Source: Bacteriovoracaceae bacterium UBA7317
Lineage (GTDB): Bacteria > Bdellovibrionota > Bacteriovoracia > Bacteriovoracales > Bacteriovoracaceae
Reading direction: 5' to 3'
Assembly (NCBI GenBank): GCA_002474345.1
Contig: DKQD01000066.1
Span: 1 to 34,128, forward strand
DNA length: 34,128 bases
Part shown: positions 32,048 through 34,128 of the stretch, in pieces
How the letters are laid out: each line of letters begins with the position of its first letter
Numbering within the stretch: the first letter of the stretch is position 1
Position numbers and translations under genes: made by a program
Notes under the pieces: generated by a model
The model's input: the letters and a program-made list of their open reading frames with translations, nothing else
What the model was told of the DNA's origin: nothing
Database searches by the model: none

Positions 32048-33403
32048 ATGAATCAAAAAATTAAAGTTTCCAAATTTGGCGGCTCTAGTATGAAAGATTT
32101 AACCGCTATGAATAGAAGTGCTCAGGTAGTTAAAACCCATGAGACTCAAATAGTTGTTGTAAGTGCAACTTATGGTACAACAAATCGACTCTTAGATTTG
32201 ATTGACCAATCTCTAAAACAAGATTGGCGGTCAATATTTGAAAGTATTTTGAAAATAAGAAAAAGACATTTAGACCTTTGCCTAGAACTTAATGGCCATC
32301 ATGAACTATCAAAATCTATTTATTCTCTTATAGATGAGTTGGTTACTCTTTGTACAGGTATACACTATCTTAAAGAATGTACTCCAAAGGCCAAAGACCG
32401 ACTCCAATCTATTGGAGAAGGGCTTTCAAGCAGAATTTTTACTCACGTCTTAAAAAAAAATTTACCTGATAAAGATGTCTCTTTTTTAGATGTCAGAGAC
32501 TACATTTTTACCGATAAAAATTTTACGAAGGCCGTTCCTCTCACAGAAATTATAAGGAAAAACTGTATTCCTTTGGAGCAAGAAATCCTCTCCAATCCTA
32601 ATAAATTTTATGTCACTCAAGGCTTTATAGGTAGAACGATTGATGGAGAAACAACAACCTTAGGAAGAGGAGGAAGTGATTATACAGCGAGTATTTTGGG
32701 CGAGGCCCTTAATGCACAAGAAGTTCAAATATGGACAGATGTTGCTGGTATTGCCACAACGGATCCTAAAATTTGTAAACAAGCTCAAAGAATAAATGAA
32801 ATTACTTTCAAAGAAGCCGCTGAAATGGCAACATTTGGGGCAAAAATACTCCATCCAACAACTTTAACACCTGTCAAAAGAAAGGGCATTCCTGTCTTTG
32901 TTGGATCTAGTTATGAACCAGATGCTCCTGGCACTTGGATTAAAGAAAAAGTTAACGAACAGCCTCTTGTCAGAGCCGTCACTATAAAAGAAGGTCAATG
33001 CCTTATTACTCTAAGTAACCCAGATATGTTAGAGGCACATGGTTTTTTAGCTAATATATTTTCTGTTTTTGAAAAACATGATGTATCTGTTGATGCTATT
33101 ACAACCTCTGAAATAAGTGTTGCCATGACTATCGATATGAAATCCGTAGATAATATTAGCTTTACAAAAGAACTTGAAAGGCTAGGGTCTGTTACTTATG
33201 AAAAAAATATGGCCCTCGTTTCTATTATTGGAAATAATATTAACCACACACCAGGTGTTTCACTTAAAATATTTGAGCAACTTTCAAATATAAATATCAG
33301 AATGATCTGCCAGGGAGCTTCTATTCATAACTTTTGTGTTCTTGTGGCGCAAGAAGAAGGAAAAAAAGCCATAAATAACATCCATAAAACCCTTATCCAA
33401 TAA
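32048..33403 (+). CDS. lysC: Aspartate kinase, lysine-sensitive (AK III type)
   Basis: This enzyme phosphorylates aspartate, the first step of the aspartate family pathway. The kinase start KFGGSS is at residues 9-14; GRGGSDYTA and VWTDVAG-like (IWTDVAGIATTDP) segments form the catalytic core. Two C-terminal ACT domains (about residues 310-451, with HGFLANIFSVFEKHDVSVDAITTSE) give feedback control. Its 451 residues and N-terminus resemble E. coli LysC (449), the monofunctional lysine-inhibited form. It is controlled by the lysine riboswitch in its leader, with GAGGG 7-8 bases before the ATG. The decarboxylase gene follows 17 bases later. Confidence 0.95.
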   Translation: MNQKIKVSKFGGSSMKDLTAMNRSAQVVKTHETQIVVVSATYGTTNRLLDLIDQSLKQDWRSIFESILKIRKRHLDLCLELNGHHELSKSIYSLIDELVTLCTGIHYLKECTPKAKDRLQSIGEGLSSRIFTHVLKKNLPDKDVSFLDVRDYIFTDKNFTKAVPLTEIIRKNCIPLEQEILSNPNKFYVTQGFIGRTIDGETTTLGRGGSDYTASILGEALNAQEVQIWTDVAGIATTDPKICKQAQRINEITFKEAAEMATFGAKILHPTTLTPVKRKGIPVFVGSSYEPDAPGTWIKEKVNEQPLVRAVTIKEGQCLITLSNPDMLEAHGFLANIFSVFEKHDVSVDAITTSEISVAMTIDMKSVDNISFTKELERLGSVTYEKNMALVSIIGNNINHTPGVSLKIFEQLSNINIRMICQGASIHNFCVLVAQEEGKKAINNIHKTLIQ

Positions 33404-33420
33404 ATTATGAGTCATGAGTT

Positions 33421-34128
33421 ATGAATTATCTTTTGAATAGAACCTATTATCAAAATCTTCTTAAAATGACAGAGAAGCAAGAATCTCCTTTTTTCTTTTA
33501 CGATTTGGACCACCTCCAAAATCATCTTAAATATATGGATGAACTTCTCGATCCTGATATTAAGCTTTGGTATGCCTGCAAAGCCAATCCGATGTCGGCC
33601 ATACTAAAAATTTTTAGAAATTTAAATTTTGGGATTGATGTCGCTTCTCAAGGAGAACTGGACCAGGTTCTAAGAAGTGGAATAAAAGCAAATGAAATTT
33701 TATCCACAGGACCAGCTAAATCAAAATCCTATCTGAGAGATCTTCTAGATCATGATGTAAGAATTATTGTGCTAGAGAGCTTTCAACAAGCTTCTGACTT
33801 AAATGAGATTTCTAAAGATATAGAAAAAAAACCTAAGACTCTTTTGAGAGTTCAGCTCTCTTGGGAAGATGGACAAAGTGTTCTTGGTGGCAATCAAATC
33901 ACTCCTTTTGGTCTTGGACCTTCCGATTGGGAAAGATACCCCATTAAAGACTTAAAAAATATCGATATTATTGGACTCCATGTTTTTCAATGGGGCAATA
34001 TACTTAATATTGAAAAGCTTGAATATACTTGGAATAAAACATGTCATCAACTTGTTGAATTTGTGAAGAAAAATGAGCTTAGCCTTGAGGTTTTAGATTT
34101 AGGGGGTGGACTTGGTATTCCCTATGAA
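33421..34128 (+). CDS. lysA: Diaminopimelate decarboxylase (5' part; cut by the right edge)
   Basis: The frame is open from ATG at 33421 to the window end (236 residues). It belongs to the fold-III PLP decarboxylases: YACKANP carries the Schiff-base lysine, followed by FGIDVASQGEL, STGPAKS, HVFQWGN and LDLGGGLGIPY. The last step of lysine synthesis, meso-diaminopimelate to lysine, fits its place after lysC behind a lysine riboswitch. HVFQWGN replaces the more usual HxHIGSQ, so another substrate of the Orn/Lys/Arg group is possible. The ribosome site is weak (GAG); other ATGs just upstream (33406, 33412) hit stops quickly. Confidence 0.82.
   Translation, partial: MNYLLNRTYYQNLLKMTEKQESPFFFYDLDHLQNHLKYMDELLDPDIKLWYACKANPMSAILKIFRNLNFGIDVASQGELDQVLRSGIKANEILSTGPAKSKSYLRDLLDHDVRIIVLESFQQASDLNEISKDIEKKPKTLLRVQLSWEDGQSVLGGNQITPFGLGPSDWERYPIKDLKNIDIIGLHVFQWGNILNIEKLEYTWNKTCHQLVEFVKKNELSLEVLDLGGGLGIPYE

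Noticed and set aside
33404..33430. Near-repeat ATGAGTC/ATGAGTT/ATGAATT between lysC and lysA.
   Set aside because: Three imperfect copies of 7 bases; the upstream ATGs run into stops within a few codons and encode no leader peptide of note.
1..34128. Search by eye for tRNA, rRNA, CRISPR arrays, insertion sequences, phage genes or long repeats.
   Set aside because: No cloverleaf, spacer-repeat pattern, transposase or integrase frame was seen. A tRNAscan or RNA model search would be needed for a firm negative.

Overview
The window is about 34 kb of AT-rich, gene-dense bacterial chromosome from a motile Gram-negative with a diderm envelope. It encodes a lipoprotein, many exported proteins, a predicted outer-membrane protein, complex I subunits and a flagellin. 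The mix of genes suggests Bdellovibrionota, most likely a Bacteriovorax/Halobacteriovorax-type member of the Bacteriovoracales. The pointers are a three-gene ceramide pathway (Bacteriovorax stolpii is known for sphingophosphonolipids), an XRE-type regulator resembling the TIGR02147-like families common in these predators, and a DUF4360 protein. This placement is inference; no marker gene such as rRNA is present.

Layout. 1-5.7 kb: a TPP-dependent 2-oxoacid dehydrogenase E1 gene cut by the left edge, class II fructose-bisphosphate aldolase (fbaA), and a DUF2797-pepN pair. 5.9-9.2 kb: a tight operon for serine palmitoyltransferase, a GNAT-like bacterial ceramide synthase and an SDR ceramide reductase. 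9.2-12.7 kb: a receiver-like protein lacking the phosphoacceptor Asp, then a partial complex I operon, nuoB-nuoC-nuoD-nuoI. 12.8-15.0 kb: a minus-strand group with sixA, an LpoB-like lipoprotein and an exported HExxH protein. 15.2-20.1 kb: exported proteins (phospholipase-D-like, START-domain, DUF4360 behind a good sigma-54-type promoter, metallophosphoesterase). 20.3-24.9 kb: a four-gene operon of flagellin, a 1028-residue M50 membrane protease with two cyclic-nucleotide-binding domains, a small Cys-rich protein and a small peptide resembling an NHLP/Os1348-type RiPP leader. 24.9-30.4 kb: a predicted outer-membrane protein, a diacylglycerol-kinase-type lipid kinase, a short AMP nucleosidase, an XRE regulator, and an exported protein with a His/Cys arrangement like clan CD cysteine peptidases. 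30.6-34.1 kb: a lysine block with asd diverging from lysC-lysA, lysC being preceded by a lysine riboswitch.

The most unusual system is the flagellin operon. Four genes separated by only 9-11 bases tie a flagellar filament protein to a second-messenger-gated-looking intramembrane protease, a zinc-finger-like protein and a putative leader peptide. I know of no described system with this composition. A second theme is lipid chemistry: ceramide synthesis, a lipid kinase, a PLD-type enzyme and an exported START protein lie within about 20 kb. There is no tRNA, rRNA, CRISPR array, insertion sequence or phage gene that I can see, and no gene-free stretch longer than about 310 bases; the longest holds the lysine riboswitch.
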